From Caballeronia concitans (lineage in GTDB: Bacteria; Pseudomonadota; Gammaproteobacteria; Burkholderiales; Burkholderiaceae), in NCBI RefSeq assembly GCF_001544615.1, contig NZ_FCNV02000007.1:62001-126000 (forward strand): a DNA stretch of 64,000 bases, in the 5' to 3' direction. Below the pieces are notes generated by a model. The model was given only the letters and a program-made list of their open reading frames with translations. It made no database searches and was not told the DNA's origin. Shown here one piece after another: positions 41,956-51,223 of the stretch (the first letter of the stretch is position 1; each line of letters begins with the position of its first letter). The position numbers and the translations under genes are program-made.

Positions 41956-44019
41956 ATGCACGGCATCTATAACTTCTGGCTCGTCGCGGCGTCGCTCGTC
42001 GTGGCAACGCTCGCCTCATACACCGCGCTCGACATCTCGGGCCGCCTCGCGGCGCTCTCCGCATCGCGCATGCGCCATGTCTGGCTCGCGGGCGGCGCGG
42101 CTTCGATGGGCACCGGCATCTGGTCGATGCACTTCATCGGGGTGCTCGCCTTCTCGCTGCCCATTCCGCTCGGCTACGACCTGCGCATCACGGCGGCGTC
42201 GCTCGCGGTCGCGATATTCGTGTCGTTCTTCGCGCTCTCGGTCATCAATCGCGCGCAACTGACGTTCGCGCGGCTGGCGGCGAGCAGCGTGCTGATGGGC
42301 GCGGGCATCGCGACCATGCACTACATGGGCGACGCCGCCATGCGCATGCAGCCGGCCATCGTCTACGACCCGCTGCTGTTCGTCGCGTCCGTGGCGATCG
42401 CGGTGGTGGCGTCGGGCGCGGCAATGTGGATCGCACGCGCGCTGTCCGATGCGAGCCAGTCGAACCTGACGACGAAGCGCATTGCATCGGCGTTCGTGAT
42501 GGGCATCGCGATCACCGGCATGCATTACACGGGCAATGCAGCCGCGAACTTTCCGCTCGGCGCGGTATGCGGCGCGGCCAACGATGTCGACGTGCACTGG
42601 CTCGCCACGACTGTCACGCTATTTACATTCGGAATCCTGATTATCACGCTCGTGCTGTCGCGTCTCGACACGCACAACGCGATGCTCGCGGGATCGGTCA
42701 CGCGCCTGCATGGACAGATCGTCCACATGGCGACCTTCGACACGCTCACGGAATTGCCGAACCGCAGCACGATGACGGACCGCATCGAGCGTGCGGTGCG
42801 GCACGCGACGCAGAGCGGCACGCGCTTCGCGATTCTGTTCATGGACCTGGACGGCTTCAAGACCATCAACGATTCGCTCGGCCACTCGACCGGCGACGAA
42901 GTGCTGAAAGCGTTCGCGCGACGCCTGCTGCAATGCGTGCGCGGCGGCGATACCGTCGCGCGGCTCGGCGGCGACGAGTTCGTCGTGATGCTCGAAAACA
43001 TGAACGCGCATTCCGATGCCGAGCGCCTCGCCGAACGCATTCTCGATGCGACGAAGAAAGGACTCGTCGTGGGCGCGCATCCGTTGCAGGTGACACCGAG
43101 TATCGGCATTGCGCTTTTCCCCGACGATGGCGAGAGCGTCGAGGCGTTGCTCAAGCACGCGGATGTCGCGATGTATGAAGCGAAGCGCGGCGGGCGCAGC
43201 ACGTATCGCTTTTTCGAAGCGAGCATGAACGAGGCGGCGGTGCGCACGCTGCAGATTCAGCAGGCCTTGCATGAAGCATTGAGCGGGGGCTATTTCTTCC
43301 TGTTGTTCCAGCCCAAGTTTCGCGGCGATGGCGAGCTTGCCGGCGCGGAGGCGCTGATCCGGCTCGATCATCCGCAGATCGGCTTGTTGACGCCGCTCGA
43401 ATTCATCCCGATTGCGGAGCGCTCGGGACAGATCGTCGAGATCGGCTATTGGGTCGTGCGCGAGACGTGCCGGCAGATTACGCGATGGCGCGAAGCGGGA
43501 CGTCCGCCGGTGAAAGTGGCGATCAATCTATCGCCCAGGCAGATGAACGAGACCGATCTTGTCGCGCGCGTGATGGACATTCTGCGCGAGGAGCATGTCG
43601 CGAGCGAGCATCTGATGTTCGAGATCACCGAGACGGTGGCGATGCAGGACGCGCCGCGCACCATCGAAATGATTCGCGCGTTTCAGGACAATGGCTTTGA
43701 GATTGCCATCGACGATTTCGGCACGGGTTATTCGAGTCTCGCTTATTTGCAGCGCTTTCGGGCGAAGCAGTTGAAGATCGACCGCTTCTTCACGAACGGA
43801 CTCGATGAGAACGGGCAGGAAGGGCGCGCGATCGTATCGGCGATCATTGCGCTTGCTCACTCGCTTGATATGGACGTGGTCGCGGAAGGCGTCGAAACGA
43901 AAACGCAACAAGACAGGCTGCGCGATCTCATGTGCGATGAGATGCAGGGGTTCTTGCTGGCTAAGCCGCTTTCGGCTCAGGCGTTCGAGGCGTTGCTGGA
44001 GACGGGGGTGGTGGTTTGA
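41956..44019 (+). CDS. MHYT-GGDEF-EAL membrane protein (c-di-GMP signalling)
   Basis: A 687-residue inner-membrane protein. The N-terminal MHYT sensor (about residues 1-250, seven helices) shows the repeated motif as SMHFIG, TMHYMG and GMHYTG, thought to bind copper or gas ligands. The GGDEF domain (about 265-430) has an intact active site GGDEF at 338-342 and the EAL domain (about 440-680) an intact E465-A466-L467, followed by the EITE, DDFGTGYSS and KIDR motifs. Both synthesis and breakdown of c-di-GMP are therefore possible. It probably reports a small ligand to control biofilm or motility. A second MHYT-GGDEF-EAL gene lies at 57631-59724. Confidence 0.94.
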   Translation: MHGIYNFWLVAASLVVATLASYTALDISGRLAALSASRMRHVWLAGGAASMGTGIWSMHFIGVLAFSLPIPLGYDLRITAASLAVAIFVSFFALSVINRAQLTFARLAASSVLMGAGIATMHYMGDAAMRMQPAIVYDPLLFVASVAIAVVASGAAMWIARALSDASQSNLTTKRIASAFVMGIAITGMHYTGNAAANFPLGAVCGAANDVDVHWLATTVTLFTFGILIITLVLSRLDTHNAMLAGSVTRLHGQIVHMATFDTLTELPNRSTMTDRIERAVRHATQSGTRFAILFMDLDGFKTINDSLGHSTGDEVLKAFARRLLQCVRGGDTVARLGGDEFVVMLENMNAHSDAERLAERILDATKKGLVVGAHPLQVTPSIGIALFPDDGESVEALLKHADVAMYEAKRGGRSTYRFFEASMNEAAVRTLQIQQALHEALSGGYFFLLFQPKFRGDGELAGAEALIRLDHPQIGLLTPLEFIPIAERSGQIVEIGYWVVRETCRQITRWREAGRPPVKVAINLSPRQMNETDLVARVMDILREEHVASEHLMFEITETVAMQDAPRTIEMIRAFQDNGFEIAIDDFGTGYSSLAYLQRFRAKQLKIDRFFTNGLDENGQEGRAIVSAIIALAHSLDMDVVAEGVETKTQQDRLRDLMCDEMQGFLLAKPLSAQAFEALLETGVVV

Positions 44020-44092
44020 GGGGAGGTGAAGCGCGTTCGGGACCGCTTGTTGCTGTTTCGATCCGCAAACAACCCACAACCGGAGCCCGTTC

Positions 44093-44389
44093 ATGCCGAT
44101 TCATCGCAAAGCACCGCTGGCCGCCATCGCCTTGTCCGTTGCAGCGCTCGTCACCTTGCCTGCCGTGCCCGCGCAGGCGCAGGACACCGCCGCTTCCACG
44201 CCCAAGCAAGTGAGAAAAGCCGAGCGCAAGGCCGCGCGCGCGAAGAAGAATGCGGAACTGAAAGAGCTCGAAAAGAACGGCTACAGCCCCTCCGGCGAAC
44301 AGACTGATTATCCGAGCAACCTGCAGAACGCGCAGAAGCGCATCAACGCGGAAAAGGCCGGCCAACCCGCGCCCGCATCGGCGCCTTGA
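44093..44389 (+). CDS. DUF4148 family exported protein
   Basis: A 98-residue protein with a signal peptide (cleavage near residue 29 after AQA). The mature part starts with a basic, Ala/Lys-rich helix (KQVRKAERKAARAKKNAELKEL) and then the DUF4148 pattern ELEKNGYSPSGEQTDYPSNLQNAQKRINAEK. It is related in pattern to the lipoprotein at 14700-15008 but is not lipid-anchored. GGAGCCCGTTC precedes the ATG. It is short, monocistronic and convergent with the EAL protein gene. Confidence 0.78.
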   Translation: MPIHRKAPLAAIALSVAALVTLPAVPAQAQDTAASTPKQVRKAERKAARAKKNAELKELEKNGYSPSGEQTDYPSNLQNAQKRINAEKAGQPAPASAP

Positions 44390-44399
44390 TACGCATATC

Positions 44400-44417
44400 G
44401 GCGGCGTTCACGCCGCC
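44400..44417. terminator. GC-rich hairpin between convergent genes
   Basis: GGCGGCG (44400-44406), loop TTCA, CGCCGCC (44411-44417): a perfect 7-base stem between the DUF4148 gene and the EAL gene. There is no T-run on either side, so a terminator role is only suggested by position. Confidence 0.4.
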
Positions 44418-44429
44418 ATTGACTCACGT

Positions 44430-45296
44430 TCAAGCGGCATCGGCTAGCCGCACGCCGGCACTGTGCGGCTTGACGTTGCGCAGCATCGGCGAACGCACGC
44501 CCGGCACGTTCTCCATGCCGAACACAGGGCGCGCCAGATAGAAGCCTTGCGCGAACACATGCGGCCATTGCGCGAGCCACTGCGCCTGCGCCGGCGTCTC
44601 GACGCCTTCGACCACGATCTTCACCTTGAGACGCGCCAGCAACGCGAGCACGGACGAAAACACGGTGCTCGCGTTGGGGCAACGCGGCGCTTCAGCGAGC
44701 AGTTCCTTTGCGATCTTCACCGTCCCGAAGTTGATCGGCCCCAACGCGGCGAGACAGGCGAAGCCGGTGCCGAAGTCGTCCATCGCTACATTGACGCCGC
44801 GGCTGCGCAAACGTTGCACGACCTTCGGGATGCAAGGGAAACGAGCGAGATCCTGATTCTCGGAGAGTTCGATCTCGATGAGTTCGGGCGCGACGCCATG
44901 TGCATCGCACACGGACTGAAGACGTTCGCTGAACCCTTCCGACGATGCGAACGAAGGCGGCACGTTGATCGCGACCGGATAGCATGCGCCGCTGGCCTGC
45001 AACGTGGCGATATCGTGCGATACCGCGTTCATCACGAAGTCCGTCAATTCGGCGATGACCTCGTCGTCTTCGAGCGCTTCGTGGAAGCTGCCCGGCAATA
45101 GCACTCCAAACTCCGGATGACGCCAGCGAATAAGCGCTTCCATCTGCGCAAGCTCGCTGGTATCGACACGGTAGATACCCTGATACGCGACGCGGAACTC
45201 ATCGGTTCTCAAGCCCTGAAGCACGCGACGCTTCAGCGTGTGACCGGCTTTCGGCGCGGCGTTCATCACGCGCGAACGGAGTGTTGTTGCATTCAT
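44430..45296 (-). CDS. Standalone EAL-domain protein (c-di-GMP phosphodiesterase-like)
   Basis: A 288-residue cytoplasmic protein consisting of an EAL domain only. Metal and catalytic residues are largely present: Glu53 in MEALIRW, Asn111, Glu143, Asp173 and Asp174 in DDFGTG, Lys194 and Glu230 in EGVET. Differences from standard enzymes are INVPP for INLS, the loop after DDFGTG reading FACL rather than YSSL, and KIA where KID is usual. Activity is therefore possible but uncertain; it may act as a c-di-GMP binder or regulator. No N-terminal sensor is present. Confidence 0.85.
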   Translation of the reverse strand: MNATTLRSRVMNAAPKAGHTLKRRVLQGLRTDEFRVAYQGIYRVDTSELAQMEALIRWRHPEFGVLLPGSFHEALEDDEVIAELTDFVMNAVSHDIATLQASGACYPVAINVPPSFASSEGFSERLQSVCDAHGVAPELIEIELSENQDLARFPCIPKVVQRLRSRGVNVAMDDFGTGFACLAALGPINFGTVKIAKELLAEAPRCPNASTVFSSVLALLARLKVKIVVEGVETPAQAQWLAQWPHVFAQGFYLARPVFGMENVPGVRSPMLRNVKPHSAGVRLADAA

Positions 45297-45612
45297 GCTG
45301 TGCCGCCCTCAAACGATGGACCATCCGATTAATTGCATGAGCCATGCCCGAATGAGACGTTTGGTAGAGCGATACAGCGAAGCGCCGGGAAAACCCTGAG
45401 CCATGCATCGTTGCAGTGCAGGATGCTTGGCTAACGACTGTTTCCAACTCCGAAAATCAGTAATCGACAGCGGTAAAGGCAGGCGTTTTGTCCGATGCGT
45501 CCGGTGATGGACGCAGCGGGTGTGAACGATCGTACAAAACCACTTTGAAGTTTCTGCTGATCTTTTCTGGAACTTTTGTAATACGGACTATTGAAAGAGC
45601 ACCCGCGTTCTA
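45297..45612. other. Intergenic region between EAL gene and ABC ATPase gene
   Basis: A 316-base gap between two minus-strand genes. It is AT-richer than average between about 45530 and 45600. It should hold the promoter of the EAL gene, but I could not identify -35/-10 elements, a terminator for the ATPase gene or any further gene with confidence. Confidence 0.4.
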
Positions 45613-46734
45613 TCAGACGATAGCCGCTTCTGCCACTGGACGCATGCGTTCGAGCGCGCTGCCATCTTCGCGAAAGAGATGCACGTGACGAATGCTGAAG
45701 CCTACGTTGAGCCGTTGCCCATCCACGGCGGGCGACTCACCGGAACCCTTCACGTTAATGACGAGATCGTCCGGCAACCGAATATGCAGAAGCGTCTCGC
45801 CGCCGAGATGTTCGATGACCATGACTTCGCCGGTGAGTCCGCTGTCGATATCGCCGCCGCCCGACTCGATGAAATGCTCGGGGCGTATGCCGAGCGTGAG
45901 GGTTTCCCCAGCCTTCACCGATGCGCCCGCAAAGGGCAGCGTCAACGGTTCTCCACCCGGCAGTTCGATGGTCACGCCCGCGCCATCGACACGCAGCACA
46001 CGCACATCCATGAAGTTCATCTTCGGCGAGCCGATGAATCCCGCGACGAAGCGATTGTGCGGTGTGCGATACAACTCGAGCGGCGATCCGATCTGTTCGA
46101 CGCGCCCATGATTCATCACCACGATGCGATCGGCCATGGTCATGGCTTCGGTCTGATCGTGCGTGACGTAGATCATCGTTGCGTTGAGCTGCTTGTGGAG
46201 CTTGATGAGTTCGAGGCGCATCTGCACGCGCAATGCCGCGTCGAGATTGGATAACGGTTCGTCGAACAGAAAGACCTTCGGTTCGCGCACGATCGATCGC
46301 CCGATAGCCACACGCTGCCGCTGGCCGCCCGACAACGCGCGCGGACGCCGCTCCAGCAATTGCCCGATCTGGAGGATTTCCGCCGCACGCTTCACGCGTT
46401 CCTTGATCTGCGCTTCGGGCAGCTTCAGCATGCGCAAGCCGAACGCGATGTTTTCGTACACCGACATGTGCGGATAGAGCGCATACGACTGAAACACCAT
46501 TGCGACGCCGCGTTGCGATGGCTCGAGGTCCGTGACGTCCTCACCGCCTATCAGCACTTGTCCGGAGTCGCATTGCTCGAGGCCCGCAATGCTGCGGAGC
46601 AAGGTGGACTTGCCGCATCCCGACGGACCGACGAAGACCATGAACTCACGGTCGGTCACTTCGATATCCACGCCCTTCAGCACATCGACGCCACCGAAGG
46701 ACTTGCGAATCTGCTGCAAATGGACTGCGCTCAT
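45613..46734 (-). CDS. Carbohydrate ABC transporter ATPase (UgpC/MalK/SmoK type)
   Basis: A 373-residue ATPase. The nucleotide domain has Walker A GPSGCGKST (residues 36-44), signature LSGGQRQR, Walker B VFLFDEP with the D-loop SNLDA, and the H-loop YVTHDQTEA. The C-terminal third is the TOBE-type regulatory domain (LTLGIRPEH, HVHLF). It energises import of a sugar or polyol; the binding protein and permeases are encoded divergently, starting at 46970. Physical separation of the ATPase from the rest, with a shared promoter region, is unusual but plausible. GGAGACACGC precedes the ATG at 46734. Confidence 0.93.
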   Translation of the reverse strand: MSAVHLQQIRKSFGGVDVLKGVDIEVTDREFMVFVGPSGCGKSTLLRSIAGLEQCDSGQVLIGGEDVTDLEPSQRGVAMVFQSYALYPHMSVYENIAFGLRMLKLPEAQIKERVKRAAEILQIGQLLERRPRALSGGQRQRVAIGRSIVREPKVFLFDEPLSNLDAALRVQMRLELIKLHKQLNATMIYVTHDQTEAMTMADRIVVMNHGRVEQIGSPLELYRTPHNRFVAGFIGSPKMNFMDVRVLRVDGAGVTIELPGGEPLTLPFAGASVKAGETLTLGIRPEHFIESGGGDIDSGLTGEVMVIEHLGGETLLHIRLPDDLVINVKGSGESPAVDGQRLNVGFSIRHVHLFREDGSALERMRPVAEAAIV

Positions 46735-46819
46735 GCGTGTCTCCGTCCAGAGCTGCGTGTCATGGCTGCATTGCAAAGAGCATCGCAGTGCAACATGGAT
46801 TGCCTCGTCGATATTGTTC

Positions 46820-46848
46820 TTGACAACCCGTTCGGGGCCAAATATACA
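46820..46848 (+). promoter_or_regulatory. Sigma-70-type promoter of the polyol transporter operon
   Basis: TTGACA (46820-46825), a 17-base spacer and TATACA (46843-46848), close to the sigma-70 consensus with optimal spacing, about 120 bases upstream of the binding-protein ATG. It overlaps the candidate operator beginning at 46845, so a bound repressor would block it. Confidence 0.75.
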
Positions 46849-46869
46849 ATTGTAAAACCGAAATTACAA
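46841..46869 (-). promoter_or_regulatory. Overlapping minus-strand promoter of the ATPase gene
   Basis: On the minus strand TTGTAA (46869-46864), a 17-base spacer and TATATT (46846-46841) form a fair sigma-70 promoter, firing toward the ATPase gene. Its -10 shares bases with the plus-strand -10 element, so the two promoters overlap and one regulator could control both. Confidence 0.55.
46845..46869. promoter_or_regulatory. Candidate operator for the SorC-type regulator
   Basis: Three half-sites of the form TTGTAA/TTACAA lie here: the perfect palindrome TACAATTGTA (46845-46854), and TTGTAA (46850-46855) facing TTACAA (46864-46869) across an 8-base spacer. They cover the downstream edge of both divergent promoters. 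The SorC-family regulator encoded within the operon at 50236-51216 is the obvious candidate to bind here. Confidence 0.6.
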
Positions 46870-46969
46870 GTGAAACGCAGCAGGTCAGGGCGCTGCATTC
46901 ACGCTGCTGCGCAAGAAGGGACGCACGACACGAACGTATCCGCTCAAGAAGATAGAAAGGAGACAAGGC

Positions 46970-48340
46970 ATGAAAAAGCGCATCACGCAGGGCAGACATT
47001 CTGGTCCGATGAAGCACATTGCGGCCATCACGCTATGGGCGGCAAGCGCGGCGTTCGCTGCATCGAATGCGCAGGCCTGGACTCTCAAGGAAGCGGCGCA
47101 ACCGTATTCGGGCACCACCATCAAGGCTATATTTCTGGACCGTCCGGGATACAAGGCAGCACAAACCCTGATTCCTCAGTTCGAGAAGGAAACCGGCATC
47201 AAGGTGCGCTGGGAAGTGATTCCCTACGAGAACACGCGCGAGAAGGAAGTGCTGAACTTCGTCGGCGGCGGAGATCAGGACGTGGTGCTGGTGGATGTCG
47301 TGTGGATCGGCGAATTCGCGAGCAACAAGTGGCTCGTGCCTATCAAGAAGTTCACGGACGACCCGAAGCTCGCGGACCCGAATCTTAATCTCAAGGGCTT
47401 CTTCCCGATCCTGCTCGATTCCTTCGGCACATGGGACAAGGTCACGTATGGCCTGCCGTTCGATAACTACTCGGGCCTCATGTTCTACAACAAGTGCATG
47501 TTGAAGGACGCGGGTTTCGACGAGCCGCCGAAGACCTGGGACGAACTGCTCAACACGTATGCGCCGAAGCTCACCAAGGGGGACAAGTTCGCGTTCGCGC
47601 TGCAGTCGCGGCGCGGCGAAACGCAATCGGCGGACAGCTTCATGCGCGTGTTGTGGCCCAACGGCGGTTCGCTGCTCGACGCGAAGTTCAAATCGAATCT
47701 GATGTCCGCGCAATCGCAGGCGGGCCTCGAATATCGGCAGAAGCTGATGAAGTACATGCCGCCCGGCATCGTCGATTTCGACCATGCCGAAGCGGTCAAT
47801 GCGCTGGCGCAAGGGCAGGTCGCGATGATCACCGAGTGGTCCGCGTTCTATCCGACGCTTACTGACCCGAGCAAATCGAAGATCGGCAACTGTCTTGCCA
47901 TCACCACCGAGCCGAAGGGTCCGGCGGGCCTCAAGCCTGCGCTCGGCGGCTTCTCGCTCGCGGTCAATGCGAAGTCGAATGCGAAGAAGCAGGCGGCGTC
48001 GTGGCTCTTCATTCAGTGGATCACGTCCGAAGCCATGGCGAAGCCTTATCTCGAAGCGGGCGGCGTGCCGGCGCGCACGGCGGTGTATCAGGACAAGGCT
48101 GTGCAGGACAAGTATCCGTTCGTGAAGCCGATGGTCGAGTCGTGGCAAGGCGGCGTGCCGGATTATCGTCCGCGTTTCCCCGAATGGCCGGCGGTGTCCG
48201 AAGTCATCGGCGAATGGGGCAGCAAGATGATGCTCGGGCAGGTCACGGTGAAGGAAGGTGCGGAGACTATCGGCCAGAAGACCGAGGACATCCTGAAGAA
48301 AGCGGGCTACTACGACGGCAAGAAGCCCTTGCTGAAGTAA
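46970..48340 (+). CDS. Polyol/sugar-binding protein of ABC transporter
   Basis: A 456-residue periplasmic binding protein of the SBP_bac_1 class. Signal peptide about residues 1-36 (cleavage after AQA). The mature protein has [82 protein letters not shown] and [11 protein letters not shown]-like C-terminal features. Large binding proteins of this group (SmoE, related to mannitol/sorbitol uptake) accept polyols; the adjacent polyol dehydrogenases support this. An AGAAAGGAGACAAGGC ribosome site precedes the ATG. Confidence 0.9.
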   Translation: MKKRITQGRHSGPMKHIAAITLWAASAAFAASNAQAWTLKEAAQPYSGTTIKAIFLDRPGYKAAQTLIPQFEKETGIKVRWEVIPYENTREKEVLNFVGGGDQDVVLVDVVWIGEFASNKWLVPIKKFTDDPKLADPNLNLKGFFPILLDSFGTWDKVTYGLPFDNYSGLMFYNKCMLKDAGFDEPPKTWDELLNTYAPKLTKGDKFAFALQSRRGETQSADSFMRVLWPNGGSLLDAKFKSNLMSAQSQAGLEYRQKLMKYMPPGIVDFDHAEAVNALAQGQVAMITEWSAFYPTLTDPSKSKIGNCLAITTEPKGPAGLKPALGGFSLAVNAKSNAKKQAASWLFIQWITSEAMAKPYLEAGGVPARTAVYQDKAVQDKYPFVKPMVESWQGGVPDYRPRFPEWPAVSEVIGEWGSKMMLGQVTVKEGAETIGQKTEDILKKAGYYDGKKPLLK

Positions 48341-48382
48341 GCGCGCATTGGCAGCACACTACACGGAACCGGAGGCGATTCA

Positions 48383-49321
48383 ATGGCGAACGGCACTGTA
48401 TCCGCGACACAGTCGCGGGGGCCGCGCAAACATGCGCGTCGCTTCGGCATATGGCCGCGCTCGCCCGCCTTCTGGTTCCTGTTTCCCGCGATCTTCGCGC
48501 TCGCGGTCATCGGCATCTATCCGCTGCTGCTCGCGCTCTATAACTCGTTCCATCAATACAAGCTGGCGGACCTGGCGTCGGGCACGCCGTTCGTCGGCTT
48601 CGACAATTACATGGCGACGCTCTCGGACCCTTCGTTCTGGGGCGCGCTCGGCCGCACTGCATTGTTTCTTTGCCTTACGCTGCCTATCGAAGTCGCGCTC
48701 GGCCTGTTCGCTGCGCTGATGCTGCATCGCACGGACCTGCGCATCATGCGTGCGGCCGCGCGCGTGAGTCTCGTGATTCCAATGGCGACGACCTACGCGG
48801 TCGTCGGCCTGATCGGACGGCTCATCTTCAACCGGCAGTTCGGCGTGGCGAATTACTTGACGGGCCTCTTCGGCATACCGCCGCAAGACTGGCTTGCCGA
48901 TCCCACGCTCGCGTTCGTCTCCGTGATGATCATGGATATCTGGCAATGGACGCCGTTCTGCGCGCTCATCATGCTGGCGGGTCTTTCGATGGTGCCGAAG
49001 GAAGCGGAAGAGGCCGCGCGCCTCGAAACGCCGAAGTGGACGATGATCCTGTGGCACTTGCAGCGGCCCTATCTTTTGCCCGGCCTGACCGCGATTCTCA
49101 TTCTCCGTTCCGCCGACATGCTCAAGATGTTCGACGCCGTCTTCACGATGACGCGCGGCGGCCCCGGCGCCGCCACCGAGTTCATCAGCGTCTATATCCA
49201 GCGCGTGGGCTTCAGGCTCTTCGATCAGGGCATGGCGTCCGCGCAAGCCATCATCCTGCTGATCCTCACCATCGTGTTGTCGCGTCTTTATATTCGCTTT
49301 GTTTATCGGGAGGCCGCGTGA
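48383..49321 (+). CDS. Carbohydrate ABC transporter permease 1 (MalF-like)
   Basis: A 312-residue inner-membrane permease with six hydrophobic helices. The N-terminal part is basic ([11 protein letters not shown]). The EAA loop that contacts the ATPase reads [11 protein letters not shown] (about residue 210), and the family stretch [18 protein letters not shown] follows. It forms a heterodimer with the next gene product. It starts 42 bases after the binding-protein stop. Its stop overlaps the GTG start of the second permease by four bases. Confidence 0.92.
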   Translation: MANGTVSATQSRGPRKHARRFGIWPRSPAFWFLFPAIFALAVIGIYPLLLALYNSFHQYKLADLASGTPFVGFDNYMATLSDPSFWGALGRTALFLCLTLPIEVALGLFAALMLHRTDLRIMRAAARVSLVIPMATTYAVVGLIGRLIFNRQFGVANYLTGLFGIPPQDWLADPTLAFVSVMIMDIWQWTPFCALIMLAGLSMVPKEAEEAARLETPKWTMILWHLQRPYLLPGLTAILILRSADMLKMFDAVFTMTRGGPGAATEFISVYIQRVGFRLFDQGMASAQAIILLILTIVLSRLYIRFVYREAA

Positions 49322-50199
49322 GCACATCCGTATCGCCCGTCGCGAACGGCGGCGTTGCAGAGCGCGGCAAGCGTGCGCGCGCGGCACGCCGGCGCGCGAC
49401 CGTATGGCATTTTCTCGGACTGGTCGTCGTGTTCCTGTCCTCCGTGTTTCCGTTCTACTGGATGGTCACGACGAGCCTCAAGAGCCAAGCTGATGCGCTG
49501 GCGTATCCGCCGAAGTGGATCTTCAGCCCGACGTTCCATCACTATTCCGCCGCGCTTTTCGAGCACGATGTGGCGGGCAGTCTGATCAATTCGCTCATCA
49601 TCGCAAGTTCGACAACCGTGCTGGCCATTCTGCTCGGCACGCCCGCAGCGTATGCGCTTGCGCGCTATGAATTTCGCGGCAAGGAAGACCTGTGGTTCTG
49701 GTTCATCTCGAACCGCATGGTGAGTCCTGTGGTGCTTGCCGTGCCGTTCTTTCTGATTGCGACGAAGCTCGATCTCGTCGATACGCATATCGTCCTCATT
49801 CTGCTTTACCTCACGTTCTCGCTGCCGATCGTCGTATGGATCTGCACGGACCAGTTCCGCAATATCCCGGTCGAACTGGATGAAGCCGCGCGTCTCGATG
49901 GCGCATCGCCGTGGCGCGTGTTCTGGCGCATCAATCTGCCGCTCGCAATGCCGGGCATCGTCGTATCCGCGATCTTCGCGTTCATCTTCTCGTGGAACGA
50001 TCTGCTCTATGCGCTCGTGCTCACGCGCACCGAAGCCATTACGTCGCCGGTTGCAGCGACGAGTTACATGAGCGGCTATGAGTTGCCGTGGGGCGAGATC
50101 ATGGCGACGGGCACGCTGATCGTCCTGCCGATGGTGGTGTTCGCGCTGCTCGTATCGGGGCGGCTCGTGCAAGGGCTCACGATGGGCGCGGTGAAGTAA
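49318..50199 (+). CDS. Carbohydrate ABC transporter permease 2 (MalG-like)
   Basis: A 293-residue permease starting at a GTG that overlaps the previous stop (GTGA), with CGGGAGGCC in front; translational coupling is clear. Six helices follow a basic N-terminus ([15 protein letters not shown]). The EAA loop is [19 protein letters not shown], and the C-terminus has [12 protein letters not shown] and [27 protein letters not shown], the standard MalG-type ending. Together with permease 1, the binding protein and the ATPase it makes a complete importer. Confidence 0.93.
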   Translation: MSTSVSPVANGGVAERGKRARAARRRATVWHFLGLVVVFLSSVFPFYWMVTTSLKSQADALAYPPKWIFSPTFHHYSAALFEHDVAGSLINSLIIASSTTVLAILLGTPAAYALARYEFRGKEDLWFWFISNRMVSPVVLAVPFFLIATKLDLVDTHIVLILLYLTFSLPIVVWICTDQFRNIPVELDEAARLDGASPWRVFWRINLPLAMPGIVVSAIFAFIFSWNDLLYALVLTRTEAITSPVAATSYMSGYELPWGEIMATGTLIVLPMVVFALLVSGRLVQGLTMGAVK

Positions 50200-50235
50200 G
50201 ATCGCGCGGCCCTTCATTGCGACGACATAGAGAAC

Positions 50236-51216
50236 ATGAGCAAGACAGCACCACCCATCGCCATCGCCGTAACGGACGATTCGATCGACTCGGAAGAGGA
50301 ATTGCAGGCCCGCGTCGCGTGGCATTACTACGTCGGCAATCTGACGCAACAGGAGATCGCGCAACGCATCGGGAGCAATCGCGTGCGCGTGAACCGGCTG
50401 CTCGCCGCGAGCCGCGAATCGGGCCTCGTGCAGATCACCATCAACAGCAAGATCGCGCCGTGCGTGGCGCTGGAAGAAGCGCTCGTAAAGCGCTTCGGCC
50501 TGGAAAGCGCCGTGGTCGTGCCAAGCGGCGCGAACACGGAGGCGAACAACGCGGCGCTCGGCATCGGCGCGGCGTCGTACTTCTCGAAGCAGATCGTTGC
50601 GGGGCAGACCATTGGGCTCGGCTGGGGCCGCACGATACGCGCGGTGCTGCGCGCGATGCCGCAGCGTTCGTATGGCGCGGTGTCGGCGGTATCGCTGCAA
50701 GGCGGGTTGTCGCATTGCCCGAGCATCAATACGTTCGATCTCGTGTCGGACTTCGCGGACATCTGCCGCGCCGATGGCTATATTTTCGCCGCGCCGATCT
50801 ACGTGAGCAGTCAGAAGGCGCGCGATGTGATCCTTCAGGAAGGCACCGTGCGCGAAACATACGATCTCGCGAGAAACGCGGACCTTGCGTTGCTGACGTG
50901 CGGTGATCTGACGGAATCGCTCGTGGTGACGTATGGCATCGACAATCCCGAGCAGTTGCGCACGCTGCAGAAAGCGGGCGCGGTCGGCGACATGCTCGGG
51001 CATTTCATGGATGAAGACGGCGAGCTGATCGACCATCCGCTGAATCGCCGCACGGTGGCGATCACGCTCGAAGACTTGCGCAAGATTCGCCGCGTGATCC
51101 TGGTGAGCGGCGGCCCCAAGAAGTTTCATGTGACGCGTGCCGCGTTGCGTGGACGTTATCCGTCGGTGCTCGTGACCGATGAAGACACCGCGCGACGCCT
51201 ATGCGAAGAGCGCTGA
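50236..51216 (+). CDS. SorC-family sugar-binding transcriptional regulator
   Basis: A 326-residue regulator. The N-terminal helix-turn-helix is at about residues 25-60 (VAWHYYVGNLTQQEIAQRIGSNRVRVNRLL), followed by a sugar-phosphate-isomerase-like effector domain (about 75-320) with LEEALVKRFGLESAVVVPSG, TIGLGWGRTIRAVL and LVSGGPKKFHVTRAALRG. SorC members bind phosphorylated or free sugars/polyols and control adjacent transport genes. Its position inside the operon, and the inverted repeat at 46845-46869, point to local regulation. It is followed by the SDR gene 7 bases later. Confidence 0.92.
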   Translation: MSKTAPPIAIAVTDDSIDSEEELQARVAWHYYVGNLTQQEIAQRIGSNRVRVNRLLAASRESGLVQITINSKIAPCVALEEALVKRFGLESAVVVPSGANTEANNAALGIGAASYFSKQIVAGQTIGLGWGRTIRAVLRAMPQRSYGAVSAVSLQGGLSHCPSINTFDLVSDFADICRADGYIFAAPIYVSSQKARDVILQEGTVRETYDLARNADLALLTCGDLTESLVVTYGIDNPEQLRTLQKAGAVGDMLGHFMDEDGELIDHPLNRRTVAITLEDLRKIRRVILVSGGPKKFHVTRAALRGRYPSVLVTDEDTARRLCEER

Positions 51217-51223
51217 CGAAGCC

